This document shows positions 37,260-46,061 of a stretch of 64,000 bases of DNA, piece by piece. The DNA comes from Faecalibacter rhinopitheci. GTDB lineage: Bacteria; Bacteroidota; Bacteroidia; Flavobacteriales; Weeksellaceae. The DNA is taken from the NCBI RefSeq assembly GCF_015234135.1, contig NZ_JADGIK010000005.1:124001-188000 (forward strand), read 5' to 3'. The notes beneath the pieces are model-generated. The model worked only from the letters and a program-made list of their open reading frames with translations, searched no databases and was not told the DNA's origin. The position numbers were made by a program, and so were the translations under genes. How positions within the stretch are numbered: the stretch's first letter is position 1; the number at the start of each line of letters is the position of its first letter.

Positions 37260-39677
37260 TTAAAAAATTGAAGGATATTTTACTGGATTTGTCTCATGCA
37301 TCAGTGCATAAACACGTTCCACAATATCATCTACAGACGGTTTTGAGAAATAATCACCATCAGTTGCATAAGGAGGACGATGCGCTTTTGCAGTGATTGT
37401 AATAGGCTGACTATCTAAACTAAAATAAGCAGATTGTTTCTCTATAATTTCTTGTAATAAGTATGCAGTAGCTCCACCTGGAACATCTTCATCAATAATC
37501 ACTAAACGATTAGTTTTTACTAATGATTTAGCCACATCGTGATTAATATCGAATGGTAATAAAGACTGTGCATCAATAACTTCTACAGATATTCCTAGTT
37601 GTTCTAGTTCTTTAGCAGAATCCATTACAATTCTCCAAGTTGATCCGTATGTAAGCAAAGTTACATCAGTACCTTCTTTAGTTACTTCTACGACTCCAAT
37701 TGGTGTTGTAAATTCTCCTATGTTCGAAGGTTTTTGCTCTTTCAAACGGTAACCATTCAAGCTTTCTACTACAATAGCAGGTTCATCACATTGTAATAAT
37801 GTATTGTAAAAACCAGCTGCTTTTGTTAGGTTACGAGGCGTTAATACATTTACTCCACGTACTAGGTTTAAAATTCCTCCCATTGGAGAACCAGAATGCC
37901 AAACACCTTCTAAACGGTGTCCTCGTGTACGAATAATCAAAGGAGCTTTTTGCCCACCTTTTGTACGATATAGGACAGTTGCTAAGTCATCTGAAATCCC
38001 TTGTAAACAATAAAGCACATAATCCAAGTATTGAATTTCTGCAATCGGTCTTAAACCTCTCATTGCCATCCCAATTCCTTGTCCTAAGATAGTAGCTTCA
38101 CGGATACCAGTATCCATAATTCTTTCAATACCATATTTTATTTGTAAACCTTCTAAACCTTGGTTTACATCTCCAATATTTCCCGCATCCTCTCCAAAAA
38201 TTAAAGTATTTGGATATTTTTCGAAAATTTTATCAAAGTTATCACGGACGATTACTCGTCCATCTTCATAAATTTCTTCACCTTCAAATTTCATTTCTTG
38301 TTGCGGAACGTTAACCGCTGTACCAGAAACTAATAAAGAGGAATAGATTTCTTCTTGAATATCTAATTGATTTTGTAACCAATCTTTTAATTCAACTTTA
38401 GATGACAAACTTTCCTCACGCACTATTCGTAAAACTTTTCTAATTGCAGAAAATATATCACGTTTAAAAGGAGATGATTTAGCTTTAAGTTGATCAATTT
38501 CAATTGTTACAAATGTTCCATTAATACTTTCTTTGGCCACATTTTCTAACAATAGAACAGCTTTATCTTTTAACTCAATAATTGGATTAAGATAATTTTC
38601 CCAAGTTTTTTTCTGAGCGTCACGCACTTCCTTTTTAACTTGATTTTCCAATTCAATTAATTCATCTCTTGAAATAATTGATTCTGAAGCTGTTTCTCCA
38701 AATTTTATAATCCATTCTCTGAATTTAGCAATTCCATCGAATTCTTTTTCCCAAGATAAACGTTCTTCAGATTTATATCTTTCATGAGATCCTGATGTAG
38801 AATGCCCTTGCGGTTGTGTACATTCAGAAACATGTACAATACAAGGAATATGATGCTCTCTTGCATACATTTCAGCTTTTGTATAAGCGTCTATTAATGC
38901 AGGATAATCCCATGCTTTTACAGAGATAATTTCGTAACCACGTTCCTCTTCCGTACGTTGAAATCCAGATAATAATTCTGATAAATTAGATTTAGTACGT
39001 TGGAATTGAGCTGGCACAGAAATTCCATATCCATCGTCCCAAATAGAAATTATCATTGGTACTTGCAATACTCCTCCCGCATTTACGGTTTCCCAAAAAT
39101 GTCCTTCTGATGTACTTGCATCTCCAATAGTCCCAAAAGCAATTTCATTTCCATTTCTAGAAAATTTTTGATTTGGATCTGCATTTTGTAATTGACGATA
39201 AACTTTTGAGGCTTGTGCTAATCCTAGAAGCCTCGGCATTTGTCCTGCTGTAGGAGAAATGTCTGAACTAGAATTTTTTTGATCAGCTAAATTTTTCCAG
39301 CTTCCATCTTGATTTAATGAACGTGTAGCAAAGTGAGAAGTCATTTGACGACCACCTGATGCAGGTTCATGTTCAAGGTCAGTTAAAGAATATAATTGTG
39401 CGAAAAAGTTTTCTACAGTTAATTCATTTATCGCAAACATAAAAGTTTGATCTCGGTAATATCCCGATCTAAAATCTCCGTTTTTAAAAACGCGAGCCAT
39501 AGCGATTTGAGGCAATTCTTTTCCGTCTCCAAAAATTCCAAATTTTGCTTTTCCTGTTAAAACTTCTCTACGACCAAGTAGACTAACTTCACGAGATAGG
39601 AAAGCAACACGATAATCACTTATAATTTGATTTCTGAATTCTTCGAAAGTAATTTTATTCACTTCTAGTGTTTCCAT
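37260..39677 (-). CDS. 2-oxo acid dehydrogenase E1, fused alpha and beta subunits
   Basis: About 805 residues. The ATG at 39677 (METLEVNKITF) is preferred over one 18 nt upstream, because that one would lie only 2 nt from the -7 box at 39698-39705. The N-terminal half is the E1-alpha subunit with a thiamine diphosphate motif (GDASTSEGHFWETVNAGG). The C-terminal half (from about residue 460) is E1-beta (IFGEDAGNIGDVNQGL, then RTRGHRLEGVWHSGSPMGGI). Such fusions in Bacteroidota are usually assigned to branched-chain 2-oxo acid oxidation. The likely partner is the E2 at 11.0-12.4 kb; no E3 is in the window. Confidence 0.9.
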   Translation of the reverse strand: METLEVNKITFEEFRNQIISDYRVAFLSREVSLLGRREVLTGKAKFGIFGDGKELPQIAMARVFKNGDFRSGYYRDQTFMFAINELTVENFFAQLYSLTDLEHEPASGGRQMTSHFATRSLNQDGSWKNLADQKNSSSDISPTAGQMPRLLGLAQASKVYRQLQNADPNQKFSRNGNEIAFGTIGDASTSEGHFWETVNAGGVLQVPMIISIWDDGYGISVPAQFQRTKSNLSELLSGFQRTEEERGYEIISVKAWDYPALIDAYTKAEMYAREHHIPCIVHVSECTQPQGHSTSGSHERYKSEERLSWEKEFDGIAKFREWIIKFGETASESIISRDELIELENQVKKEVRDAQKKTWENYLNPIIELKDKAVLLLENVAKESINGTFVTIEIDQLKAKSSPFKRDIFSAIRKVLRIVREESLSSKVELKDWLQNQLDIQEEIYSSLLVSGTAVNVPQQEMKFEGEEIYEDGRVIVRDNFDKIFEKYPNTLIFGEDAGNIGDVNQGLEGLQIKYGIERIMDTGIREATILGQGIGMAMRGLRPIAEIQYLDYVLYCLQGISDDLATVLYRTKGGQKAPLIIRTRGHRLEGVWHSGSPMGGILNLVRGVNVLTPRNLTKAAGFYNTLLQCDEPAIVVESLNGYRLKEQKPSNIGEFTTPIGVVEVTKEGTDVTLLTYGSTWRIVMDSAKELEQLGISVEVIDAQSLLPFDINHDVAKSLVKTNRLVIIDEDVPGGATAYLLQEIIEKQSAYFSLDSQPITITAKAHRPPYATDGDYFSKPSVDDIVERVYALMHETNPVKYPSIF

Positions 39678-39697
39678 TTCATTTGTTTGTTGCAAAA

Positions 39698-39705
39698 CAA
39701 ATTTA
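39698..39705 (-). promoter_or_regulatory. -7 box of the E1 gene
   Basis: TAAATTTG on the minus strand. No good -33 box is found at the right distance, so this is a partial match. It is useful because it rules against the upstream ATG at 39695. Confidence 0.5.
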
Positions 39706-39795
39706 ATAAAAGAATTGTAACTTAATCATAATATTTACAACTTATTGGATCTTATATTTTACTTAAAGATAATCAACATACTAGTATATAAAATA

Positions 39796-42537
39796 ATGAA
39801 AAAAACAATTTACAGTCTTGTTTTAGCTTTTGTTTTAGGAACTGCTCCTTATGCAATAGCTCAAAAAAACGCCGTTTCATCGAGTCAATTTGTAGGACAA
39901 GTTGAAGGAATTAAAGAATTTAAACTGAATAATGGATTACAGATTTTACTTATTTCAGATCAATCCCAAAGTAATGTTGTCGTAAATATAACTTACCATG
40001 TAGGGTCTAAACATGAAGGTTATGGCGAAAAAGGAATGGCTCATCTATTAGAACATATGCTTTTTAAAAGCACTAAAAATTTAGGTGATATAAAAAAAAT
40101 GTTGTCTGATAAAGGTGGAGATGCCAATGGAACTACTTGGTATGACCGTACCAATTATTATGAAATATTTCCATATTCTGAAGATAATCTAAGATGGGGA
40201 ATAGAGATGGAAGCGGACCGAATGATAAATGCGACTTTGTTACAAAGTGATTTAGATAAAGAATTTTCCGTCGTAAGAAATGAATTTGAAATCGGAGAGA
40301 ATAACCCAACACGTATTTTAATGGAACGAGTAATTAATGCTGGATATTTATGGCATAATTACGGTAATTCTACAATAGGATCTCGTGAGGATATTGAACG
40401 TGTAAAAACTCCTCAATTAAGAAAATTCTATGAAAAATATTATCAACCTGATAATGCCGTACTAATTATTGCTGGAAAATTTGATGAAGCCAAAGCATTA
40501 GAATATGTAAATAAGTATTTTGGTGCAATTCCTAAACCTAATCGTGTATTAGAAGAAATACAAACAGTAGAACCTGCGCAAGATGGAGAAAAATTTGTTG
40601 AAGTAAAACGTGCAGCAGATAGCCAAGCAGTGGGTATTATGTATCACACCGCTGCTTTTGCGGATAAAGATTACGCTGCATTAGCCGTTTTAGATCAAAT
40701 TTTAACTTCTAACCCATCAGGTTATTTATACAAATCTTTAGTAGATTCTCACAAAATATCTAGTATTTGGTCATTCTTACCGCAGCTAAGAGATGCAGGT
40801 TTCTTATTTATTGGGGCAGAAGTTAGTAAAGAAAAAGACATTAAAAAGATAAGAGATGAAGTTAGAACTCAATTAAATAAAATTCCAACAAATAATTATT
40901 CAGAAGCTGATGTAAAACGTGCTCAATCTGCCTTAATCAAACAATTAGAAAATGTAAATAATAACACCATTTACCAAGCTATAGAATTAACTGAAATTAT
41001 CGGTTCTGGTGATTATAGGCTAAACTTTATTTACAGAGATAATGTAGAAAAAGTAACATTAGCAGATGTAAAACGCGTAGCTGAAAAATACTTCAGAGAA
41101 AACAATAGAACGGTAGGTGTTTTTATCCCTACGAAAGATGAAATTCGTGTAAAACCAACAGAAGTAACAACACAAGAAATAAAAAATCTTGTCTCTAATT
41201 ATAAAGGTAGAGAAGCAGAAAAAGAAGCAAAAGAATTTGAAGCTTCTATAAAGAATTTAAAAGCAAATTTTACAGAAGGTAAAATCTCAAACGGCTTAAA
41301 ATTCGGTATTATTGATAAAGAAATTAAAGGTGAAAAGGTAAATATTTCTATGAGCCTTCCTGTTTCTAATGAAAAAGAATTAGCTTATAAACAAGAAATT
41401 GGAGATTTAACAGCACAATTATTTTTATCTGGAACAAAATCTATGACTAAAGAAGATATAAAAGATAAACTTGATGAATTAAAATCTTCAGTATATTTTA
41501 ACTTCTCTGGCCAAACTTTAAACGTTAATATCAGTGCTTATAAAAAATCATTAGATGAAACAATGAAAATTGTTAAATTATTGATTACTGAATCAACTTT
41601 TCCAGAAGCTGAATTAGAAAAAACAAAAATAGAGAACATTACATATTTAGAAGGAAATATGAATGATCCACAATCGTTAGCCTTTACAGAAATACAAAGA
41701 AGAACATCTAATTATCCAAAGTCATCCCTGTTTTATACACCTTCTTTTCAGGAACAAATTGATGGATATAAAAAAGTAAAACGAACAGATATTATTGATT
41801 TTCATAAAAATATTTTAGGAGCTAATAACGGAGCAGCTTCTATAGTTGGAACAAATGATAAAACTAAAGTTCAAAGTTTATTAGAAGATACTTTTGGTAA
41901 ATGGAATAGCGCATCTACTTATCAAAAAGCATATCCAACGTTACAAACTTCATCTAAAAAAGATGATATTATAAATATCGCAGATAAAGAAAATGCCGCT
42001 GCTGTAGGGCAAGTTAATTTCAAAATGAATCGTAATCATCCAGATTATCCGGCGCTTGTTATCGCAAACGAAATGTTAGGAAGCGGTGGATTTTTAGCTG
42101 CAAGAATACCTATGCGTTTACGAGAAAAAGAGGGAATTAGTTATGGAGCAGGATCATTTTTATCGGTTTCATCTGATCCAAAAAATGAAAGCTCATCTTG
42201 GGGATATTTTGCATTTTTAAATCCAACAAAGCGAGATCTTGTAGAAAAAGCTGTAAAGGAAGAAATAACAAAAGCAATAACTGAAGGCTTTACAGCAGAA
42301 GAATTAAAAACAAATATATCTAGCTGGAAAACAAGTAGAGCAACTTCGCTAGGCTCTGATGGAACATTGCTAAGCTTATCAAATGGTTATTTATTAAATA
42401 ATATTTCATTTGATGAATTTTCGTCTTTAGAACAACGAATTGAGAAATTAGACGTACAAAAAGTGAATGAAGTAATTAAAAAATACATCGATTTAAATAA
42501 ATTAACTTCTATTTACACCGGAACGTTTAATAAATAA
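39796..42537 (+). CDS. M16 family zinc metallopeptidase, exported
   Basis: The ATG at 39796 is preferred over one at 39745, because it gives a signal peptide (MKKTIYSLVLAFVLGTAPYAIAQ). About 913 residues. The inverted zinc motif HxxEH is His83-Leu-Leu-Glu86-His87 (MAHLLEHMLFKS), with a later Glu in MEADRMINATL as third ligand. The second, homologous half (from about 480) lacks the zinc motif, the usual inactive half of a pitrilysin-like clam. It probably degrades peptides in the periplasm. Terminator at 42557-42588. Confidence 0.93.
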   Translation: MKKTIYSLVLAFVLGTAPYAIAQKNAVSSSQFVGQVEGIKEFKLNNGLQILLISDQSQSNVVVNITYHVGSKHEGYGEKGMAHLLEHMLFKSTKNLGDIKKMLSDKGGDANGTTWYDRTNYYEIFPYSEDNLRWGIEMEADRMINATLLQSDLDKEFSVVRNEFEIGENNPTRILMERVINAGYLWHNYGNSTIGSREDIERVKTPQLRKFYEKYYQPDNAVLIIAGKFDEAKALEYVNKYFGAIPKPNRVLEEIQTVEPAQDGEKFVEVKRAADSQAVGIMYHTAAFADKDYAALAVLDQILTSNPSGYLYKSLVDSHKISSIWSFLPQLRDAGFLFIGAEVSKEKDIKKIRDEVRTQLNKIPTNNYSEADVKRAQSALIKQLENVNNNTIYQAIELTEIIGSGDYRLNFIYRDNVEKVTLADVKRVAEKYFRENNRTVGVFIPTKDEIRVKPTEVTTQEIKNLVSNYKGREAEKEAKEFEASIKNLKANFTEGKISNGLKFGIIDKEIKGEKVNISMSLPVSNEKELAYKQEIGDLTAQLFLSGTKSMTKEDIKDKLDELKSSVYFNFSGQTLNVNISAYKKSLDETMKIVKLLITESTFPEAELEKTKIENITYLEGNMNDPQSLAFTEIQRRTSNYPKSSLFYTPSFQEQIDGYKKVKRTDIIDFHKNILGANNGAASIVGTNDKTKVQSLLEDTFGKWNSASTYQKAYPTLQTSSKKDDIINIADKENAAAVGQVNFKMNRNHPDYPALVIANEMLGSGGFLAARIPMRLREKEGISYGAGSFLSVSSDPKNESSSWGYFAFLNPTKRDLVEKAVKEEITKAITEGFTAEELKTNISSWKTSRATSLGSDGTLLSLSNGYLLNNISFDEFSSLEQRIEKLDVQKVNEVIKKYIDLNKLTSIYTGTFNK

Positions 42538-42556
42538 TTAACTAATAAACAATGAA

Positions 42557-42588
42557 TTAAGCAGTTTTTATCAAACTGCTTAATTTTT
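42557..42588 (+). terminator. intrinsic terminator of the M16 peptidase gene
   Basis: Perfect 11-bp stem TTAAGCAGTTT/AAACTGCTTAA (42557-42567 with 42573-42583), 5-nt loop, T-run 42584-42588. Confidence 0.88.
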
Positions 42589-42652
42589 GGAATTGAATTT
42601 GCTATTTTCCATACCATATTATAAATAAATTACTACAAATAATACAAACAAG

Positions 42653-43606
42653 ATGGAGCAAGATTCGAACAAAAAAAACAATAATTCTACACTACCAATT
42701 GCATTAGGAGTTGGACTTTTATTAAGTTTAGGTTTTAACGTATATCAATTTGTTGATAATAAACAAAGTATTGAAACTTTAAATAATTCTGTAAAAGAAT
42801 TATCTACAGTATCTTCTGAAAAATCTCAATTAGAGTTTGATTATAAGAATTTACAAGATGAATTTGAACAATTAAAAAGTTCAATTGTAGATAACGACGG
42901 TTTATTATCAAATAAAGAGCATAATATTTCTATCCAACAACAAGAAATTGATAAAATATTAAATGACGCAAATGCATCTAAAGCTGATTTAGCAAAAGCT
43001 GAATCGATGATTAAATCATTAAAATCTGAAATTGCTACTTATAAAAGTGAAATTATTCGTTTAGAAAAAGAGAATGCCATTTTAGTAAAAAATAATACTT
43101 TACTTACAACAGAAAGAGATAGTATACAAACTAATCTTAACACTGAACGTACAGAAAGAATTGCAGAAAGAGAAATTGCGACAAAGAAAGAAGAAGAACT
43201 AAGCACAACTCTATCTATTTCAAACCATAAAATTCAGCCGTTAAAAGTAAGAAATAATGGAAAAGAAGTAACTAAAGATAGAGCGAAGAAAGTAGATAAA
43301 ATTCGTGTATCTTTTGATATAGATCGTAACTCGAGAGCGCAAAGCGGACAAAAAGAAATTTATGTTTCTATCCGTAAACCAAATGGACAAATCGGAAAAT
43401 TTGGAGGTGCTGACTCTGGTTTATTAAAATTACATTCTGGAGATGAGGTTGCTTACTCTGATAAAGTTAATGTAAATTACCAAAATGGAGCGGGACAAAC
43501 TGTAACATTTGATTGGGAAGATGCAGCTTTTGAACCAGGAACATACAAGATTGACATTTACCAAAATGGGTTTAAAATTAGTCAAGCTGACGTAGTGTTA
43601 AGATAA
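42653..43606 (+). CDS. hypothetical membrane-anchored coiled-coil protein
   Basis: 317 residues. A short cytoplasmic head is followed by one transmembrane helix (about 15-33, LPIALGVGLLLSLGFNVYQF) and a long heptad coiled coil (about 38-190, rich in Glu/Lys/Leu). The C-terminal beta-rich domain (about 195-317) includes KIRVSFDIDRNSRAQSGQKE, FGGADSGLLKLHSGDEV and YKIDIYQNGFKISQADVVLR. The architecture suggests a periplasm-spanning rod with a sandwich-like head, but I cannot name a family. A bidirectional terminator lies downstream. Confidence 0.7.
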   Translation: MEQDSNKKNNNSTLPIALGVGLLLSLGFNVYQFVDNKQSIETLNNSVKELSTVSSEKSQLEFDYKNLQDEFEQLKSSIVDNDGLLSNKEHNISIQQQEIDKILNDANASKADLAKAESMIKSLKSEIATYKSEIIRLEKENAILVKNNTLLTTERDSIQTNLNTERTERIAEREIATKKEEELSTTLSISNHKIQPLKVRNNGKEVTKDRAKKVDKIRVSFDIDRNSRAQSGQKEIYVSIRKPNGQIGKFGGADSGLLKLHSGDEVAYSDKVNVNYQNGAGQTVTFDWEDAAFEPGTYKIDIYQNGFKISQADVVLR

Positions 43607-43654
43607 CCTACGGCTAATTGATGTTTTAAACAAACCTACCTAAGTTTATATTTA

Positions 43655-43682
43655 AAAAGCGAGTCTATTAAGACTCGCTTTT
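43655..43682. terminator. bidirectional terminator
   Basis: Perfect 12-bp stem AAAAGCGAGTCT/AGACTCGCTTTT (43655-43666 with 43671-43682), loop ATTA, between convergent genes. Confidence 0.92.
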
Positions 43683-43688
43683 ATATTT

Positions 43689-45284
43689 TTATGCTTTTAA
43701 ATAATTAATACTTACAGTTGCTAATTCATTATCCGGAAATTTTCTAAATAACTTTTCATCAGGTTTTAATCCAGCTTCAACACAAATTTTATGAAATACA
43801 TCTACTTCTAAAATATATTGATCTGAAAATCCATGTGTAGCATCATAAGCTGTCGCGGCAGTATTTCCTAAATTTTTAGCTGTTAAGTCCGGCGACAATG
43901 TATGCAATTCTATTAACAATAATCCGAATTGACCTACATAAGGAGTCCATTTCTCTAAATGAAGTTTTAAATTATTTTCCACATCCGCATTAGATAATCT
44001 TTCACCTCTAAATGCATATGCACCTGTAGATGATGAAATTTTATCACTTGTAGGCACAGTTTCCCAAATACGATTATGATCTAAAAAAGTCCTAATATTC
44101 AGTAACTCATTTAATGAAATATTATAGTCATCTTGTAAATCATTAGATAGTTTTTTAGGATTACCAATATCACCCCAAATTACTTTAGCCCAAATATCGT
44201 TCTTAATTAAATTTGCACGAGTTACTTTTAAAGCGGCTTGATTATAATCTGCACCTACTAAAAATAATGGATATTCATCTAGGTGTTTTCCTCGAAGAGT
44301 ATACCTCTCGACAACTTCATATAAATGCTGAAGAAGCGCACCATTACCACATCCCATATCCAAAATACCTTTAGGTTGTTCATCTAATGGCTGGTTAAAA
44401 ATATCTATAATGAACTCATCGATTACTTTAAAATAAGTTGCATGAGCACCTCCACTACCCCAAACATTCATTTCACGATCTACATGGATCTCATCTTCGC
44501 CATCTTTAATTTCTCTAATTTTTGAGGCTGATCCATATAATAAATCTTCAATTTTGGAAAACATTGGTAAATACGATACTGTTACACCATAAGCAGCAGC
44601 TCTACGTGCAAAGAATAATCCCGTTTCTGAGAATTGATAGTTTTTACATTTTTTTATAAACCATCCTAACTTAACTAATCGAGTTAAAATTTTTTCAAAA
44701 AATTGGGGATTTTTATGAAATTCATCTGCACTAAAAGAAGCTTCCATAAAATATTTATGAAACAAACCGCTCATTCCCAATCGTACAATTAATGGCGCAA
44801 CTAAAGTACCTTCGATATGTTTACAAATTTGGAAATGTAATGGTTTATCTAAAAATTCTGGGGTATTGCTTGATAATAAGTATGATTCATATTTATCAAA
44901 AAGATCAGCCCATTTTTTGCAAAATTCATCAGAAAAATCCTTGCGATTAACTACTTCATCGCTTTTTAAAAATTTGAATAAATCTTGATAAATATCCATA
45001 TTCGTAAACGCGCGTTCAGAATATTTATTCACTTCAATTGCTACTTGATTATTTGAGGAATCAAGTTTATAATTAAGCATATTTTGTGATGCTAATACGC
45101 GCAAAGCAACATTTAAATATCCTTCATTAGTTTGAAATTGATTAGATAGTTGTTGAAGTGTAACTTTTTTATTTTCTACAATATATTGTAAAACACCTTT
45201 TTTGGCTAATGCTGATAAAACTGGTGCAGTAACTATACCATCAAGGTGTCTAAAAATTAATGATCTTAAAAATTTTTTATCCAT
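43689..45284 (-). CDS. class I SAM-dependent methyltransferase with duplicated winged-helix-like N terminus
   Basis: 531 residues. The C-terminal half holds a class I methyltransferase fold, with motif I GILDMGCGNGALL (about 306-318) and acidic motif II near LVGADYNQAAL. The first half looks like a tandem duplication: HLDGIVTAPVLSALAKKG (about 13-30) parallels HIEGTLVAPLIVRLGMSG (about 156-173), each followed by a helical winged-helix-like stretch. Its architecture resembles AprA-type malonyl-ACP methyltransferases of polyketide enzymes, but no polyketide genes are nearby, so the substrate is open. It is a single gene flanked by terminators. Confidence 0.75.
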   Translation of the reverse strand: MDKKFLRSLIFRHLDGIVTAPVLSALAKKGVLQYIVENKKVTLQQLSNQFQTNEGYLNVALRVLASQNMLNYKLDSSNNQVAIEVNKYSERAFTNMDIYQDLFKFLKSDEVVNRKDFSDEFCKKWADLFDKYESYLLSSNTPEFLDKPLHFQICKHIEGTLVAPLIVRLGMSGLFHKYFMEASFSADEFHKNPQFFEKILTRLVKLGWFIKKCKNYQFSETGLFFARRAAAYGVTVSYLPMFSKIEDLLYGSASKIREIKDGEDEIHVDREMNVWGSGGAHATYFKVIDEFIIDIFNQPLDEQPKGILDMGCGNGALLQHLYEVVERYTLRGKHLDEYPLFLVGADYNQAALKVTRANLIKNDIWAKVIWGDIGNPKKLSNDLQDDYNISLNELLNIRTFLDHNRIWETVPTSDKISSSTGAYAFRGERLSNADVENNLKLHLEKWTPYVGQFGLLLIELHTLSPDLTAKNLGNTAATAYDATHGFSDQYILEVDVFHKICVEAGLKPDEKLFRKFPDNELATVSINYLKA

Positions 45285-45425
45285 AAAATAATGAAATTTT
45301 GTAGTGTAAATATAGCTAAATACAACCTAAACTCTAGCGAATTAGTATACTATTTTTATTCCACTTAATTTTTATAATGTTAAACTATTCATATATATCT
45401 ATTTGAACAAAAAAAAATATTGCAT

Positions 45426-45452
45426 AAAAAAAACCTCGCTTTAACGAGGTTT
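45426..45452 (-). terminator. intrinsic terminator of the PepSY-like lipoprotein gene
   Basis: Stem AAACCTCG/CGAGGTTT (45431-45438 with 45445-45452), 6-nt loop, long T-run on the minus strand (45433-45426). Confidence 0.87.
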
Positions 45453-45456
45453 ATAT

Positions 45457-45969
45457 TTAGTCAATTCTTAAAAAATTACCATTAGTATCAAATTTCAAAT
45501 CGATATTATTCAATAAATCAATATCAATGCCTTTTGTATCTCTTTCCACAGATTTGATACCTATATTAGGATAATTTTGAGTTAAATAATCACGAGTAAC
45601 TTGAGGTAAAAATAATGCTCCAACAGATTGGTTAGCGACTTCAGCTTTTACATCTTTCCATTGTCCATTCGCATCAAATTCTAATTTTATTCCATTTCCT
45701 AGCTGTACCTTATATTCATCTCCAGAAATATTTGCCTCTTTAAGTACAGTTTGAATTGTTTCACTTCCAAAATTATTTTTAATAAAGTTTTGAGCTTCAT
45801 TTGGTAAATCGGTATTCTGAACAATTGTTTCGTCGGTATCCACTGTTTCTACTTTTTGCTGTCCATTATCTTCTATTTCTGTATAAGTTTGTTTTGTTTC
45901 AGTTTTAGATTGACATGATAACATTGCAAAAGAAGAAAGTACAATTGCTGATAATAATATTTTTTTCAT
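45457..45969 (-). CDS. PepSY-like domain lipoprotein
   Basis: 170 residues. The signal peptide ends in a lipobox with Cys19 (AIVLSSFAMLSC). Two PepSY-like repeats follow: LPNEAQNFIKNNFGSETIQT with VKLEFDANGQWKDV-like strand (KLEFDANGQWKDVK), and LPQVTRDYLTQNYPNIGI with DLKFDTNGNFLRID. Related proteins are exported and may act as inhibitors or ligand binders. It is isolated by terminators on both sides and unrelated to the glucan locus in transcription. Confidence 0.82.
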   Translation of the reverse strand: MKKILLSAIVLSSFAMLSCQSKTETKQTYTEIEDNGQQKVETVDTDETIVQNTDLPNEAQNFIKNNFGSETIQTVLKEANISGDEYKVQLGNGIKLEFDANGQWKDVKAEVANQSVGALFLPQVTRDYLTQNYPNIGIKSVERDTKGIDIDLLNNIDLKFDTNGNFLRID

Positions 45970-46010
45970 AACATTTAGATTTGTTATAATATGCTCAATC
46001 TTTATACCAT

Positions 46011-46040
46011 AAAAAAAGCCGAATAGTTTCCTATTCGACT
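46011..46040 (-). terminator. terminator at the end of the alpha-glucan operon
   Basis: Stem AGCCGAATAG with CTATTCGACT (46017-46026 with 46031-46040, one mismatch), 4-nt loop, T-run of seven on the minus strand (46017-46011). Confidence 0.8.
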
Positions 46041-46061
46041 CAATTTTTTTTTATTGAAATA

